Origin: Actinoplanes sp. SE50/110
Lineage (GTDB): Bacteria; Actinomycetota; Actinomycetes; Mycobacteriales; Micromonosporaceae
Assembly: GCF_900119315.1 (NCBI RefSeq)
Contig: NZ_LT827010.1
Span: 5,117,001 to 5,181,000 of the forward strand
Direction of reading: 5' to 3'
DNA: 64,000 nt
The notes under the pieces are model-generated. The model ran no database searches. It worked only from the letters and a program-made list of their open reading frames with translations, and had not been told where the DNA came from. Below, in pieces: positions 7,799 to 16,337 of this stretch. The first letter of the stretch is position 1. Every line of letters starts with the position of its first letter. Position numbers and translations under genes: made by a program.

Positions 7799-8344
7799 TC
7801 ATAGACCGCTCAGGCCACCTTTCCCAAGGTAGAGATCTCGCAGCAGGCAGATTTCGGCGCCGTGGTGGATGACCTCGCGATGGGTGTGCAGGATGAGTTT
7901 TGCCATCGGCGCCTCCGCGTACTCAGGCGGTGAGATTGCGCCTTGCGCCCGGATGATGCCCGTCGCTCCGAGACTGCGCAGGTCGCGGACCCACGCATCG
8001 TGCCCCCCGTCGAGTTGGCGTAGCGCTGCCGCGGCCGTCCCTGGGTAGGTCATGGCAGTCTGGCCCCCAGGTGAGCCCTCGAAGTGAGGCGTGGCCGGCG
8101 GCCCGAACACGTCGAGGAGGTGCGCGAGCCGCCAGGCGATGGTGGTAACCGGCGCGGGGCCGTTCAGCGGGTGGGCATAGTCCAGGACGAACTCCTCGGA
8201 GCCGCGGCGACTGAGCGTCCAGCAACCGGGAACGGGTTGCCAGAAGTACTCATCATCGGTCAGTCCGTTCAGCCGGGGCCGAAGCTGAGCATGCCAGTGC
8301 GACTCCAGTTGGTCGACCAGCTCCGCATTCCAGTCAACATCCAC
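7799..8344 (-). CDS. DinB-family protein
   Basis: 181 residues from a GTG at 8344. The sequence LVDQLESHW near the start, EYFWQPVPGCWTL at ~35-48, WRLAHLLDVFG with its His, and LHTHREVIHHGAEICLLRDLY at the C-terminus give the three-His pattern of the DinB/YfiT four-helix metal-binding fold. Family members are thiol- or metal-dependent transferases or stress proteins with unassigned substrates. An in-frame upstream start is possible and would add about nine residues. No operon partner is evident; the divergent gene starts 60 bp away. Confidence 0.82.
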   Translation of the reverse strand: MDVDWNAELVDQLESHWHAQLRPRLNGLTDDEYFWQPVPGCWTLSRRGSEEFVLDYAHPLNGPAPVTTIAWRLAHLLDVFGPPATPHFEGSPGGQTAMTYPGTAAAALRQLDGGHDAWVRDLRSLGATGIIRAQGAISPPEYAEAPMAKLILHTHREVIHHGAEICLLRDLYLGKGGLSGL

Positions 8345-8403
8345 GGCGTGACTGTAGCGGCGACCGTCCACATGGCCATTCTTGCAGCTATGGTGAAACT
8401 GCG

Positions 8404-9066
8404 ATGATATTGCCCCGGCTGGACAGCATGCGAAATACGCGGCAGCTCCGGATGTATGGAGCGCTCTGCGTAGTGCGCCTGGCAGAGGTGGCGGCACTCG
8501 GCGATTTCCCGTATCGGGAGTCGCTCGACCGGTACCTTGACGGACTGTTCGACGAACGCCGCGGAAGTCCTGATGATCGCGAGTGCCTGATGCGTGCCAG
8601 GAGATTCCTGTTCGGCGATGACATCACGCTGATCAAGTATTATCAGAGCATCACCGTCGAAATCGCCCTGACGATCGGCGGAGACGAGCCGTCACGTCCG
8701 TTGAGTGCACGTGGAATCCTGTTCTCGACTCTGAATCCCTGGTCGAATCTCGACGGTCTCTGTCGTCACGCTACTCCGCCGCAGTTCGACGAGGATCACT
8801 TCCGGAATCAGGAGATGCGACTGCAGGACGACGATATCGCGGATATCGTCCACTCTCCCGACACGGCGGATTCGTGGACTCCGTTGAAGAGCCGCGCACG
8901 ACTGATCGGCGAAAGGGTGGCCGCGTCGCTGAACGGCCTTTCTCAGGAGCTGCGCTGGCCGGAAGAGCGAGGGATACCCGGATTCCGCGTCGCGACCGCT
9001 GACGAGCAGGAGGAAGAGCGCCTGTCCTCACTCGTCGACAACGACGCGCCGGCCGACCACGGGTGA
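8404..9066 (+). CDS. Hypothetical protein, lower GC than neighbours
   Basis: 220 residues, acidic, no signal peptide or membrane span. The residue usage is balanced and the third codon positions are less GC-biased than in flanking genes, which supports real but possibly imported coding sequence. Recognisable stretches such as YQSITVEIALTIGG and NPWSNLDGLCRH do not match a family I know. A second ATG at 8428 is possible; neither start has a strong Shine-Dalgarno sequence. It abuts a decarboxylase remnant at its 3' end. Confidence 0.65.
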   Translation: MILPRLDSMRNTRQLRMYGALCVVRLAEVAALGDFPYRESLDRYLDGLFDERRGSPDDRECLMRARRFLFGDDITLIKYYQSITVEIALTIGGDEPSRPLSARGILFSTLNPWSNLDGLCRHATPPQFDEDHFRNQEMRLQDDDIADIVHSPDTADSWTPLKSRARLIGERVAASLNGLSQELRWPEERGIPGFRVATADEQEEERLSSLVDNDAPADHG

Positions 9067-9362
9067 AGCCCCGCCGCGGGGATCGACGCGCAGGCCGACC
9101 GCGTACCACCCGGAAGGTTTTCAGCTCCGGGTCCGCGGCGTCCGGGAGGGTCATGCCGGAGTCCTTGCCGACGCGCAGATAGGTTACGACGGCCTCGGTG
9201 AAGCGGTCGCCCGGCAGCACGGCCGGGACGCCCGGCGGGTAGGGCTGATCATTTCCGCGGAGATGCGGCCGACCGGGTCGGCGACCTGCTCGGTGTCGGC
9301 GAAGAACGCGTCGCGCGGGTTGATCGCCTGCTCCAGATTCAGGTCCGCCGGCGCCGGGCCGG
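9066..9362 (-). pseudogene. Orn/Lys/Arg decarboxylase C-terminal remnant
   Basis: Read on the minus strand this encodes NLEQAINPRDAFFADTEQVA and GRISAEMISP, then after a one-base deletion near 9240 continues in another frame with PPGVPAVLPGDRFT and MTLPDAADPELKTFRVV. These correspond to the last ~95 residues of the intact decarboxylase at 23721-25169, with roughly three quarters of the bases matching by eye. The N-terminal PLP-binding domain is missing. It is therefore a 5'-truncated, frameshifted copy. It could be a relic of a second decarboxylase or of a segmental duplication. Confidence 0.88.
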
Positions 9363-9505
9363 GTCAGCGGGCGGCGATCAGGGATTGCGGGGCGGCGGCC
9401 TTCAGGGGGGTGAGTCTCCCGCTTCCCTTGCCCTGATTCCGCGAGCTGTCGTCCGTCTCCCGGAGATCGTTTGCTCCGCGAACGGTGCCGTTGGATCATG
9501 GCGGG

Positions 9506-10447
9506 GTGCACCCCCACCCGCTCACCCGGAGCAACGATCGGGTCGCCATGAACCTCCATGTCGCGGAACCCCGCCGGCCCGGGCTGCGGGTCGAGGTGAC
9601 GGCAGGACGGCGTCTTCTCCTGCGCCAGGGCGATCGGGTGGTCCTTCTCGGCCGCCAGCGGGCACACCATCGCGGCGTGCACTATTGCCGAACAGGGCGG
9701 TACGAGTCGCCGCTGCCGCCGATCACCGCTCGGCAGGCCCGCGGGCGGTGGCAGGCCGGCAATGAATCGGGCTGGTGGGCAGCACGCTGGACCTACCGGT
9801 ACGCAGCTTGGTTACGGACCGCGTTCTACGGCCCGCTGCATGCCGGCTCCTGGACACTCGCCTGGGGCATGCCGGAGTGGACGGTCCCGGGACACTGGAG
9901 CCGTCTGCACGATGTCGACCCGGACCAGGGCCACATTACCTGGTTCGGCTACGGCGATCCGTCGGAGGACGCTCGAGACATCCTGCCGCTGCGACGCCTG
10001 TCCGCCGTTGACGCCGACCGGGTGAAGGCATACCGGCGGCAGCACCGCGAGGGAATCCTGCCGCCGGTCCTGTTGTGGTGGGTCAGCGGGCTGGCCACGC
10101 TCCTGGTCGTCGACGGCCACGACCGGCTCACCGCGGCGCTGGCCGAAGGCGCCGTTCCCGATGTTGTCGTCCTCGCGCCCACCGCTGATCCACGATGGGT
10201 CTCGGCCGTTCAACGCCACCCCATCCGGGAATATGAGCAGCGCATCGCACATCTGCGGAACGGCCCCACCGATCCTTTCACCGGCGACGGCATCGCGCAC
10301 GCAGGTCACCGCCTCGCCGCGAACCTGAGCCGCATCGCCCTGACCGAGGGACGCACGCGAGCATGGCCGATGCTGGGCGGGCGCCCCACGTGGGATCACC
10401 TGGTGGCCGAGTTCGCCCCCGGCAGCCCGCTGGAACAGGAGCGATGA
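9506..10447 (+). CDS. Hypothetical protein with a ParB-like nucleotide-binding loop
   Basis: 313 residues from the GTG at 9506; an in-frame GTG at 9485 and ATG at 9548 are alternatives. The middle of the protein is rich in Trp and Tyr (WWAARWTYRYAAWLRTAFYG). Around residues 205-225 is LLVVDGHDRLTAALAEG, which resembles the GHxR box of ParB/Srx-fold proteins, where it forms the nucleotide site. No other ParB features (HTH, partner ParA) are present. Function unknown; a stand-alone Srx/ParB-fold enzyme is one possibility. Confidence 0.65.
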   Translation: MHPHPLTRSNDRVAMNLHVAEPRRPGLRVEVTAGRRLLLRQGDRVVLLGRQRAHHRGVHYCRTGRYESPLPPITARQARGRWQAGNESGWWAARWTYRYAAWLRTAFYGPLHAGSWTLAWGMPEWTVPGHWSRLHDVDPDQGHITWFGYGDPSEDARDILPLRRLSAVDADRVKAYRRQHREGILPPVLLWWVSGLATLLVVDGHDRLTAALAEGAVPDVVVLAPTADPRWVSAVQRHPIREYEQRIAHLRNGPTDPFTGDGIAHAGHRLAANLSRIALTEGRTRAWPMLGGRPTWDHLVAEFAPGSPLEQER

Positions 10448-10575
10448 TCCACGGTCCGGAGTCGCGACGTGCGAAGCGGCCACCGCCATCGCCGTCGGTA
10501 TCCGGATCGGCCCCGATCCCCGGCTTGAACCGGCGTCGCGGCGGGTGCAGGCGTGCTCGGCGGCCCGCGGGCCGG

Positions 10576-10959
10576 CTACAGTCCCGCCGCCCTGACACCG
10601 TACGCGGTCTGGGCCGAGGTGAAGCCCTCGTATTCCAGCTGCTCGACGAGGGCCGACCGGGAGAAGGCCTCCGTTTCCAGGTATTCCATGGCCATCCAGG
10701 CGGCCTGCTGGTTCCAGTCGGTGTGCTGCTCGTCCACGCCGTGGACGGCGAGGCCGGTGCTGAAGCCGTCGTCCTTCAGCTGTTCGATGAGGCCGGAGCG
10801 GGAGAAGGCCTGGGACCGCAGGTATGCCGCCGCCCGGGTACCCGCCGCGGAGCGGGACTCCGCGGCGACGGCGGGCCGGGCGACCTGCCGGGCCTCGGCC
10901 GGCGCGGCGGTGCCGAAGGAGATCAGCGAGGAGGAGACGGCGACAAGGACCTTCTTCAT
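10576..10959 (-). CDS. Secreted protein with two Ltp-type repeats
   Basis: 127 residues: a short signal peptide ending near APAEA, a spacer, then two ~45-residue repeats beginning AAYLRSQAFSRSGLIEQL and MEYLETEAFSRSALVEQL, each ending in a GF..A..GV motif. These match the Ltp family repeat (host cell surface-exposed lipoprotein, PF07553) first described in streptococcal phages and common in actinobacterial secreted proteins. There is no lipobox Cys, so it is probably released. A GAAGGA box lies 6-7 bases before the ATG. Confidence 0.85.
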   Translation of the reverse strand: MKKVLVAVSSSLISFGTAAPAEARQVARPAVAAESRSAAGTRAAAYLRSQAFSRSGLIEQLKDDGFSTGLAVHGVDEQHTDWNQQAAWMAMEYLETEAFSRSALVEQLEYEGFTSAQTAYGVRAAGL

Positions 10960-11015
10960 CGGCGCATCCTTCGGGACCCGAGCTGCGGGACATCTTTCCG
11001 GCCCCAGTGATCGGC

Positions 11016-11553
11016 ACAGCGTCGCCGGACTTAAGAGACATGGCCCCCGGCCTGCTGCGGATCTTCGACCGGTTGGCGGACACGCCGGCCCTGGTGCTGA
11101 ACGCGCTCGGCGAGACCCTGGTGCAGAACGAGCCGGCCCGGGCCCTGTTCGGTGATGCGGCGGAGTTCACCGGGATGGAGCGCAGCGGGATCTGGCGCTG
11201 GTTTGGGCATCCGGAGCGGGAGCGCCCGGTCTATCCGGAGCAGGTGGCGTCATTGCGGGCCGCCCACGGGTTGCCGGGTCCGGCGTCGCGGGCCGGCGAG
11301 ATGGTGCGACCTGCTGTCCCGCAGTCCCGAGTTCGCCCGGTTGTGGGAGGCACAGGTGGTCGGCCGCCGGTTCGAGGAGCACAAGGTGCTGCTGCATCCG
11401 CGGATCGGGGCGATCGAGGTCGACTGTCAGGTGTTGCTGACCGAGGACGGGTCGCAGTCGCTGCTCGTCCTCACCGCGGCGCCGCGCAGTGAGGACGAGA
11501 GCAGGCTGAGACTGTTGACCGTGCTTGGCACCGAGCCGTTCAGCCGCGCGTGA
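11016..11553 (+). pseudogene. MmyB-type regulator remnant, lacking the HTH domain and frameshifted
   Basis: Plus-strand reading from about 11016 gives a typical MmyB ligand-binding domain: APGLLRIFDRLADTPALVLN, then NEPARALFGD and a WRWFGHPERE segment. Near 11305 the frame shifts and the domain continues as LLSRSPEFARLWEAQ and HPRIGAIEVDCQVLL to a stop at 11553. The N-terminal XRE helix-turn-helix that should precede it is absent; the upstream 30 bp run directly into the Ltp gene promoter. Compare the complete regulator of this family at 62845-63696. It is a dead gene unless the frameshift is a sequencing error, and even then it would lack DNA binding. Confidence 0.8.
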
Positions 11554-14218
11554 AGACCGGCATGGTGGACAGGGTGGTGGTGATCTGCGCGGTCGTTCCC
11601 CCCGCGTACGTCTGATGGGTGAAGTAATCGGTCCAGGTGTTGCCGGGCGGGAACCAGACCGTGGTGGTCGCGGTGGTGCCGGCCGTCGTCACCGGCGCGA
11701 CCAGGTAGTCGGAGCCGAAGAGATATTCCGAGCCGGCGTACGCGTACGCCTCCGCGCTGTCCGGATAGGCGAGGTAGAGCGCCCGGTTGATCGGCATCCC
11801 GGTCCGGTTGGCCGTCTGCGCCGCGGCGTAGGTGTAGGGGCGCAGTTGTTCCCGCAGCTGCAGGAACTTCTTCGCGGAGGCCGCCGCGTCCGGCCCGTAC
11901 TGCCAGGGCAGCCGGTCGCTGTGGTTGGAGTGCAGCCGGTCGATCGGCTGGAAGGTGCCCAGTTGCACCCATCGGGCGTACAGGTCGTCGGGCAGTCTGG
12001 TGCTGCCCGGTTCGCTGCCCGGCTGCTGCAGGCCGCCGGTGTGGCCGCCGATGTCGTGGCTGACCGCGGCCAGCCCGGTCGCCGCCGACTCGCCCGGGGT
12101 GTAACCGACCTCGAAGCGCAGCGTCTGCCAGTCGGAGATGGCGTCGCCGGTGAAGTGCAGGGTGGTGCGCTTCTCGGCCCAGGGTCCGGTGGGCACCGCG
12201 GCCGGGTTGCTGTAACCGCCGGACTGCAGCGAGCCGTAACCGCGGGAGAACGCGAAACCGTAGCGGCCGGCGTACTGCTGGTTGATCCACGAGTCCGGGG
12301 TGACGCCCGCCTTGGACGAGTACGAGCCGTCGCAGCACCAGTCGAGCCAGGCGAAGTCCTGCTTCAGGTCGTTGTGCAGCCACAGGTACGCGGCCAGCTG
12401 GTCCGGGTCACCCCAGTCGAACACCCCGTTCTTGATCTTGTTCTGGGCGATCGCCTGCGCCTGGGCGTACTTCGGGTCGGTGTCCTTGATGCTCGGGTGG
12501 ATGTTGTACGACAGGTGCAGGCCCTGCCCGTGCACCCAATCGAGGAAGCCCTGCGGGTCGGGGAACTTGGCCGGGTCGATCTCCCACCCGTTCCAGGTGT
12601 CCGGCGACTTGAAATCGGTGTCGACGATCAGCACGTCCAGCGGCACGCCCTCGGACCTGAAGCGCGGCACGATCCGCTGCTGGAAGTCGGCCGCGGTCCG
12701 GTCGTAGTACTCCGAGTACCACACGCCGTACGCCCATTCCGGGAGCAGCGCGGTCGGTCCGGTGAGGGTGCCCAGTTCGCGAAGACCACGGGCGAAGTCC
12801 TTGCCGTACGCGAAGACGTAGCCGTCCTGTTCGGGCACCGCGCGCGCCGAGGCGCTGTCGTCGAGCAGCGCCCAACCGTCGGCGTACAGCAGTCCCGCCG
12901 CGGTCAGCGCGCCGCCGTCCACCCCGTCGAGACCGCGACGGTATCCGCCGAGCGGCGCGTGCGGGGCCTTCAGCGGCGTGCCCGTCGCGGCCACCGCGAT
13001 CGTGTCCACGTTGATGTTGCAGCTGGCGTCGGTCGGGCAGCCCAGCGTCACCGTGTCGGTGCCCGCCTTGAGGCGCACCGGGATGGCCACCGTGCGCCAG
13101 TAGTCCCAGCCGCTGGTCGCCGGCAGGGTCGCCGACGTCCCGTTGACGGTCACCGTCCGCGACTGGACCGGCTGGCTGCCGGCCTCGAAGTTGGCGTACC
13201 GCAGCTGCACCGTGTAGTCGCCGGCCGCCGGGATCCCGGTGATCGTGTAGGCGGCGCCCGCTCCGGCGTGCTCCAGCCCGGCCAGGAAACCCGCGCCGGA
13301 GTACCCGTTGTGGTCGGCGGCATGCTTCGCGCCACCGGTCAGCACCCCGGTGTCCGCTTCGCACAGGCTGCCGTAGGCGCACGGTGAGGCGGTGGCCGTC
13401 GGCACCGGAGGGTACGCGTCGCCGGGCCGGACGATCGCGACGCTGTCGATGTTGACCTGGCCGGAGTCGGCCGCGGTGTGCGCGATGGCGATCTGGTGGT
13501 GCCCGGCGCCGAGGGTGATCGCGGCGGTGGCGACCTGCCAGGTGTCCCAGGAACCGGTCGGCGGCAGGGTGACCCGCTGGGCGGCGCCGTTGTCGACGAT
13601 CACGCTGAGCGTGCGGGTGGTGTTCTGGCCGTCGGCGCCCTGTGCGTTGGCGTAGCGCAGGTCCAGTTGGTAGGTCCCGGCCGTGGTCGCCGCGGTGGTG
13701 AACGCGAGCCCGTCCCCGACGGCGCCGAAACCGGCCGCGAACCCGGTTCCGGTGTACCCGCCGTGGTCGGTCGCGGTGGCCGGCGCCCGCAGGGTCTCCG
13801 CCTCACACAGCACGCCGAGCGCGCACGACGGGCCGGCCCACGGCGCCGCGTCGACCTGCTGCTGGCCGGACTTGAGGCGGACCACCAGGTTGTCCTGCGA
13901 GAACGGCCCGGAACCGACCAGGTATCGCAGCGTGGCAGCGCCCGTGTCGACGGTCAGCCAGCCGTCCGCGAGCGACCTGCGGACGACGGTGGCGGCCCGC
14001 GGGAACGCGCCGCGGCCGACGACGGTGAAGGTGGCCGCGTCGGTGAAGCGGCCGTCGGCGGAGTATTCGGTGCGGATCAGTGTCGGCGACAGCACCTGGA
14101 AGCGTGCGTTCCCGACGGTGATCGTGGTGGGCGCGGCGGCGGCAGCGGCGTGAGCCGGGAGCGCGCCGGGCAGCGAGAGGATGGTGGCGGCAAGGACGGC
14201 GACGCTGCGCAGCGGCAT
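11540..14218 (-). CDS. Secreted GH31 family alpha-glycosidase with two inserted CBM35-like modules
   Basis: 892 residues from the ATG at 14218, chosen because AGGAG lies 8 bases upstream and a signal peptide (MPLRSVAVLAATILSL, cleaved near AHA) follows. The N-terminal beta-sandwich is interrupted by two related ~130-residue modules, each starting CEA(E/D)T and ending in a (V/I)NIDS/VDT(V/I)AV segment, typical of CBM35. The GH31 barrel follows: EWAYGVWYSEYY, the probable nucleophile Asp in FAWLDWCCDG and the probable acid/base Asp in HFTGDAISDW. The specificity (alpha-xylosidase, alpha-glucosidase or other) cannot be read from these motifs. A LacI-type operator lies just upstream. The 3' end overlaps the convergent pseudogene by 14 bp. 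Confidence 0.9.
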   Translation of the reverse strand: MPLRSVAVLAATILSLPGALPAHAAAAAAPTTITVGNARFQVLSPTLIRTEYSADGRFTDAATFTVVGRGAFPRAATVVRRSLADGWLTVDTGAATLRYLVGSGPFSQDNLVVRLKSGQQQVDAAPWAGPSCALGVLCEAETLRAPATATDHGGYTGTGFAAGFGAVGDGLAFTTAATTAGTYQLDLRYANAQGADGQNTTRTLSVIVDNGAAQRVTLPPTGSWDTWQVATAAITLGAGHHQIAIAHTAADSGQVNIDSVAIVRPGDAYPPVPTATASPCAYGSLCEADTGVLTGGAKHAADHNGYSGAGFLAGLEHAGAGAAYTITGIPAAGDYTVQLRYANFEAGSQPVQSRTVTVNGTSATLPATSGWDYWRTVAIPVRLKAGTDTVTLGCPTDASCNINVDTIAVAATGTPLKAPHAPLGGYRRGLDGVDGGALTAAGLLYADGWALLDDSASARAVPEQDGYVFAYGKDFARGLRELGTLTGPTALLPEWAYGVWYSEYYDRTAADFQQRIVPRFRSEGVPLDVLIVDTDFKSPDTWNGWEIDPAKFPDPQGFLDWVHGQGLHLSYNIHPSIKDTDPKYAQAQAIAQNKIKNGVFDWGDPDQLAAYLWLHNDLKQDFAWLDWCCDGSYSSKAGVTPDSWINQQYAGRYGFAFSRGYGSLQSGGYSNPAAVPTGPWAEKRTTLHFTGDAISDWQTLRFEVGYTPGESAATGLAAVSHDIGGHTGGLQQPGSEPGSTRLPDDLYARWVQLGTFQPIDRLHSNHSDRLPWQYGPDAAASAKKFLQLREQLRPYTYAAAQTANRTGMPINRALYLAYPDSAEAYAYAGSEYLFGSDYLVAPVTTAGTTATTTVWFPPGNTWTDYFTHQTYAGGTTAQITTTLSTMPVFTRG

Positions 14219-14241
14219 GATCACGCTCCTGGGGACGACTG

Positions 14242-14256
14242 GAGAGAACGCTCTCA
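14242..14256. promoter_or_regulatory. LacI-type operator upstream of the GH31 gene
   Basis: GAGAGAACGCTCTCA contains an imperfect palindrome GAGAAC/GCTCTC (one mismatch in six pairs). It lies 24-38 bases upstream of the GH31 start codon, the place where sugar-responsive LacI-family repressors such as CebR bind in actinobacteria. No LacI gene is in the window. Confidence 0.6.
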
Positions 14257-14343
14257 CAGGCCAGTGACATTCGTCAATAAACCTCACGATTAGCCGGCGG
14301 GCCGGGGGGAATGCGGGAATCCCCTTACCACTGGAGGTTCTGA

Positions 14344-14778
14344 ATGTCCCGCACCGTGCTCTCCGGGGCGCTGCTCGGACTGGGTGTCGCCGGATTCGCC
14401 GACGAGACGGTGTTTCACCAGCTGCTGCACTGGCACCACTTCTACGACCGGTCGACGCCGGCGGTCGGGCTGGTGTCCGACGGGCTGTTCCACGCGGCCA
14501 GCTGGTTCTGCACCGTGGCGGCGCTGTTCCTGCTCGCCGACCTGCGTCGGCGCGCGGCGTTCGACCGGCGATCGTGGTGGGGCGGGCTGCTCACCGGGAC
14601 GGGGGCCTTCCAGCTGTACGACGGCACGGTGCAGCACAAGCTCATGCGCCTGCACCAGATCCGCTACGACGTGAACCTGACGCCGTACGACTGGGCCTGG
14701 AACATCATCGCGGTCCTGCTGCTCGCGGCCGGCGTGGTGCTGCTGGCGCGCTCCCGCCGCCGGGTCGTCCCGGCATGA
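14344..14778 (+). CDS. DUF2243 membrane protein
   Basis: 144 residues with four membrane spans and a conserved His set: DETVFHQLLHWHHFYD near residue 22-36, LFHAASW, and a late VQHKLMRLHQIRYDVNL. These are the diagnostic motifs of DUF2243, a family usually encoded next to CtaG-like cytochrome oxidase assembly proteins. GGAGG lies 8 bases before the ATG. The stop overlaps the next start by 4 bases (ATGA). A role in copper or heme delivery to a terminal oxidase is inferred from this linkage, not shown. Confidence 0.92.
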   Translation: MSRTVLSGALLGLGVAGFADETVFHQLLHWHHFYDRSTPAVGLVSDGLFHAASWFCTVAALFLLADLRRRAAFDRRSWWGGLLTGTGAFQLYDGTVQHKLMRLHQIRYDVNLTPYDWAWNIIAVLLLAAGVVLLARSRRRVVPA

Positions 14779-15572
14779 CGGCGGCGCTGCTCGTCGCCGC
14801 CGCGGTCGCCTACCTGGCCGCGGTCCGGGCCGGTCGGCGGCGCGGCCGGGGCTGGGCGGACGAGCGGACCGCCTGCTGGCTGGCCGGGCTGACCGCGGCG
14901 GGCATCGCGCTGATCGGGCCGGTCGCCGCGGCCGGGCATCACGACTTCGCCGCGCACGCGGCCGGGCACCTGCTACTCGGGATGGCGGCGCCGCTGCTGC
15001 TGGTGCTGGCCGCACCGGTCACGCTGGCGTTCCGGGCACTGCCGGCGCGGTGGGCGCGACGGCTGGCCCGGGCACTGCGGAGCCGGCCGGTCCGGGTGGT
15101 CACCCATCCGGTGACCGCGGCGGTGCTGGACGCCGGCGGCCTGTGGCTGCTCTACGGCACCGGGCTCCTGGCGGGTCGCCATCCCGGGCTGGTGCAGCTC
15201 CACATTCTGGGCGCCGGCTACCTGTTCGCGGCGGCTGTCGTCGGGGTGGACCCGGCGCCGCACCGGCCGGGGCGCGCGGTGCGGGCGGCCGCCCTGATCG
15301 GGTTCCTCACCGCGCACGCGATTCTCGCCAAGTTCCTGTACGCGCATCCGCCGGCCGGGGTGCTCCTGCGGGAGGCCCGCACCGGCGCCGAGGTGATGTA
15401 TTACGGCGGGGACCTGATCGACCTGGCGTTGATCGTCATCTTCTGGTGGCAGTGGTATCGCGCCGGCGACAGTGGACGCCGGTGGCCGCGGCCGCCGGCG
15501 CCGGCGGCGTGGCGGCTCCCGGCTGAACGGCCGATGCCGAGCCGAAGTCTAGCTAGCTCCCGTTCGGGGTGA
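14775..15572 (+). CDS. Cytochrome c oxidase assembly factor, CtaG (caa3) type
   Basis: 265 residues with about seven membrane spans. Family hallmarks are AAHAAGHLLLGMAAPLLLVL, VQLHILGAGYLF and the HAILAKFLYAHPP region with conserved His residues. The protein family PF09678 supports assembly of the Cu(A)/Cu(B) centres of caa3-type oxidases. It is translationally coupled to DUF2243 upstream, and its stop overlaps a GTG start of a third, apparently frameshifted frame by 4 bases, suggesting a three-gene operon. Confidence 0.9.
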   Translation: MTAALLVAAAVAYLAAVRAGRRRGRGWADERTACWLAGLTAAGIALIGPVAAAGHHDFAAHAAGHLLLGMAAPLLLVLAAPVTLAFRALPARWARRLARALRSRPVRVVTHPVTAAVLDAGGLWLLYGTGLLAGRHPGLVQLHILGAGYLFAAAVVGVDPAPHRPGRAVRAAALIGFLTAHAILAKFLYAHPPAGVLLREARTGAEVMYYGGDLIDLALIVIFWWQWYRAGDSGRRWPRPPAPAAWRLPAERPMPSRSLASSRSG

Positions 15573-15866
15573 TCGGCGCCGGCCTCCTGATCGGTGCGCT
15601 CGCGGTGAGCTCGCGACGCTCGGCGGATCGCGACCGTCACCACGCTGACCCTGACCTTCGCCGGGGTGGTGGCGCTGGCGCGCTGGGGGCCGGACACCCT
15701 CATCCCGGATCTCACGCCGCACGCACTGCCCGGCCACCGGGTCACCGCGAGCCGGCACGAGGTCATCGACCCGTACATCCCGGTCATCGTCCTCGCGGCC
15801 CGGACCGCGACGGCGCTGGGCGTGATCGCGGTCGCGACCCGGCGGCCGCGGATCACGGCCGGATGA
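15569..15866 (+). pseudogene. Frameshifted small membrane protein, third gene of the CtaG operon
   Basis: The GTG at 15569 overlaps the CtaG stop (GTGA) and begins IGAGLLIGALAVSSRRSA. The frame then degenerates, while the +1 frame picks up as RRIATVTTLTLTFAGVVALA and continues gene-like to a stop at 15866 (YIPVIVLAARTATALGVIAV). One extra base near 15615-15625 explains both. Repaired, the product would be a ~98-residue protein with two or three membrane spans and an extracytoplasmic loop. Either a real mutation or an assembly error. Confidence 0.6.
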
Positions 15867-16044
15867 CCACGAACTCCAGGTGATCGGCCGACGCGGTGGT
15901 GATGACGATCTTGCCGTCGCGGATCTCGGCGGTCAGCTCGCCGATGGTGACCAGGTGCGGGTTGGTCACCTCCACCCGGACCCGGTCGTCGGCGGATTCC
16001 ACCACCGAAAGGAACTTGGGGATGTCGCCGCCGATCGGGGTCAT
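15853..16044 (-). CDS. Small hypothetical protein
   Basis: 63 residues, MTPIGGDIPKFLSVVESAD at the start, then an all-beta looking sequence (DRVRVEVTNPHLVTIGELTAEI). A GGAGG Shine-Dalgarno lies 6 bases before the ATG, which is the main reason to call it. Its 3' end overlaps the convergent membrane-protein remnant by 14 bases. No family recognised. Confidence 0.65.
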   Translation of the reverse strand: MTPIGGDIPKFLSVVESADDRVRVEVTNPHLVTIGELTAEIRDGKIVITTASADHLEFVVIRP

Positions 16045-16337
16045 GCCCGCCTCCGGGATGTCGAGTCACGTCACCGTCCATCGTGAGGGGTCGGCGCCGC
16101 CGAGCGGAAGAGCCGGGCCGGCGAGTGATCAGCACCGATCCGGCCGTTTCGGAGATCTGCCAGCGAAATCCGCGTGAGCCGATCATGGTGACCCGGCGGG
16201 GTTTTCGCGGTCCGGTGCGCTGGTGAGACGGTGGAGTGGAAACGGGCGGGATGACGCTCAGCAGGGTCTACTGCGGGATCACGCATGCCCCGCCGCCCGC
16301 CGGCCGGGATCGGCCGACCGCGGGGCGATGCGGCCGG

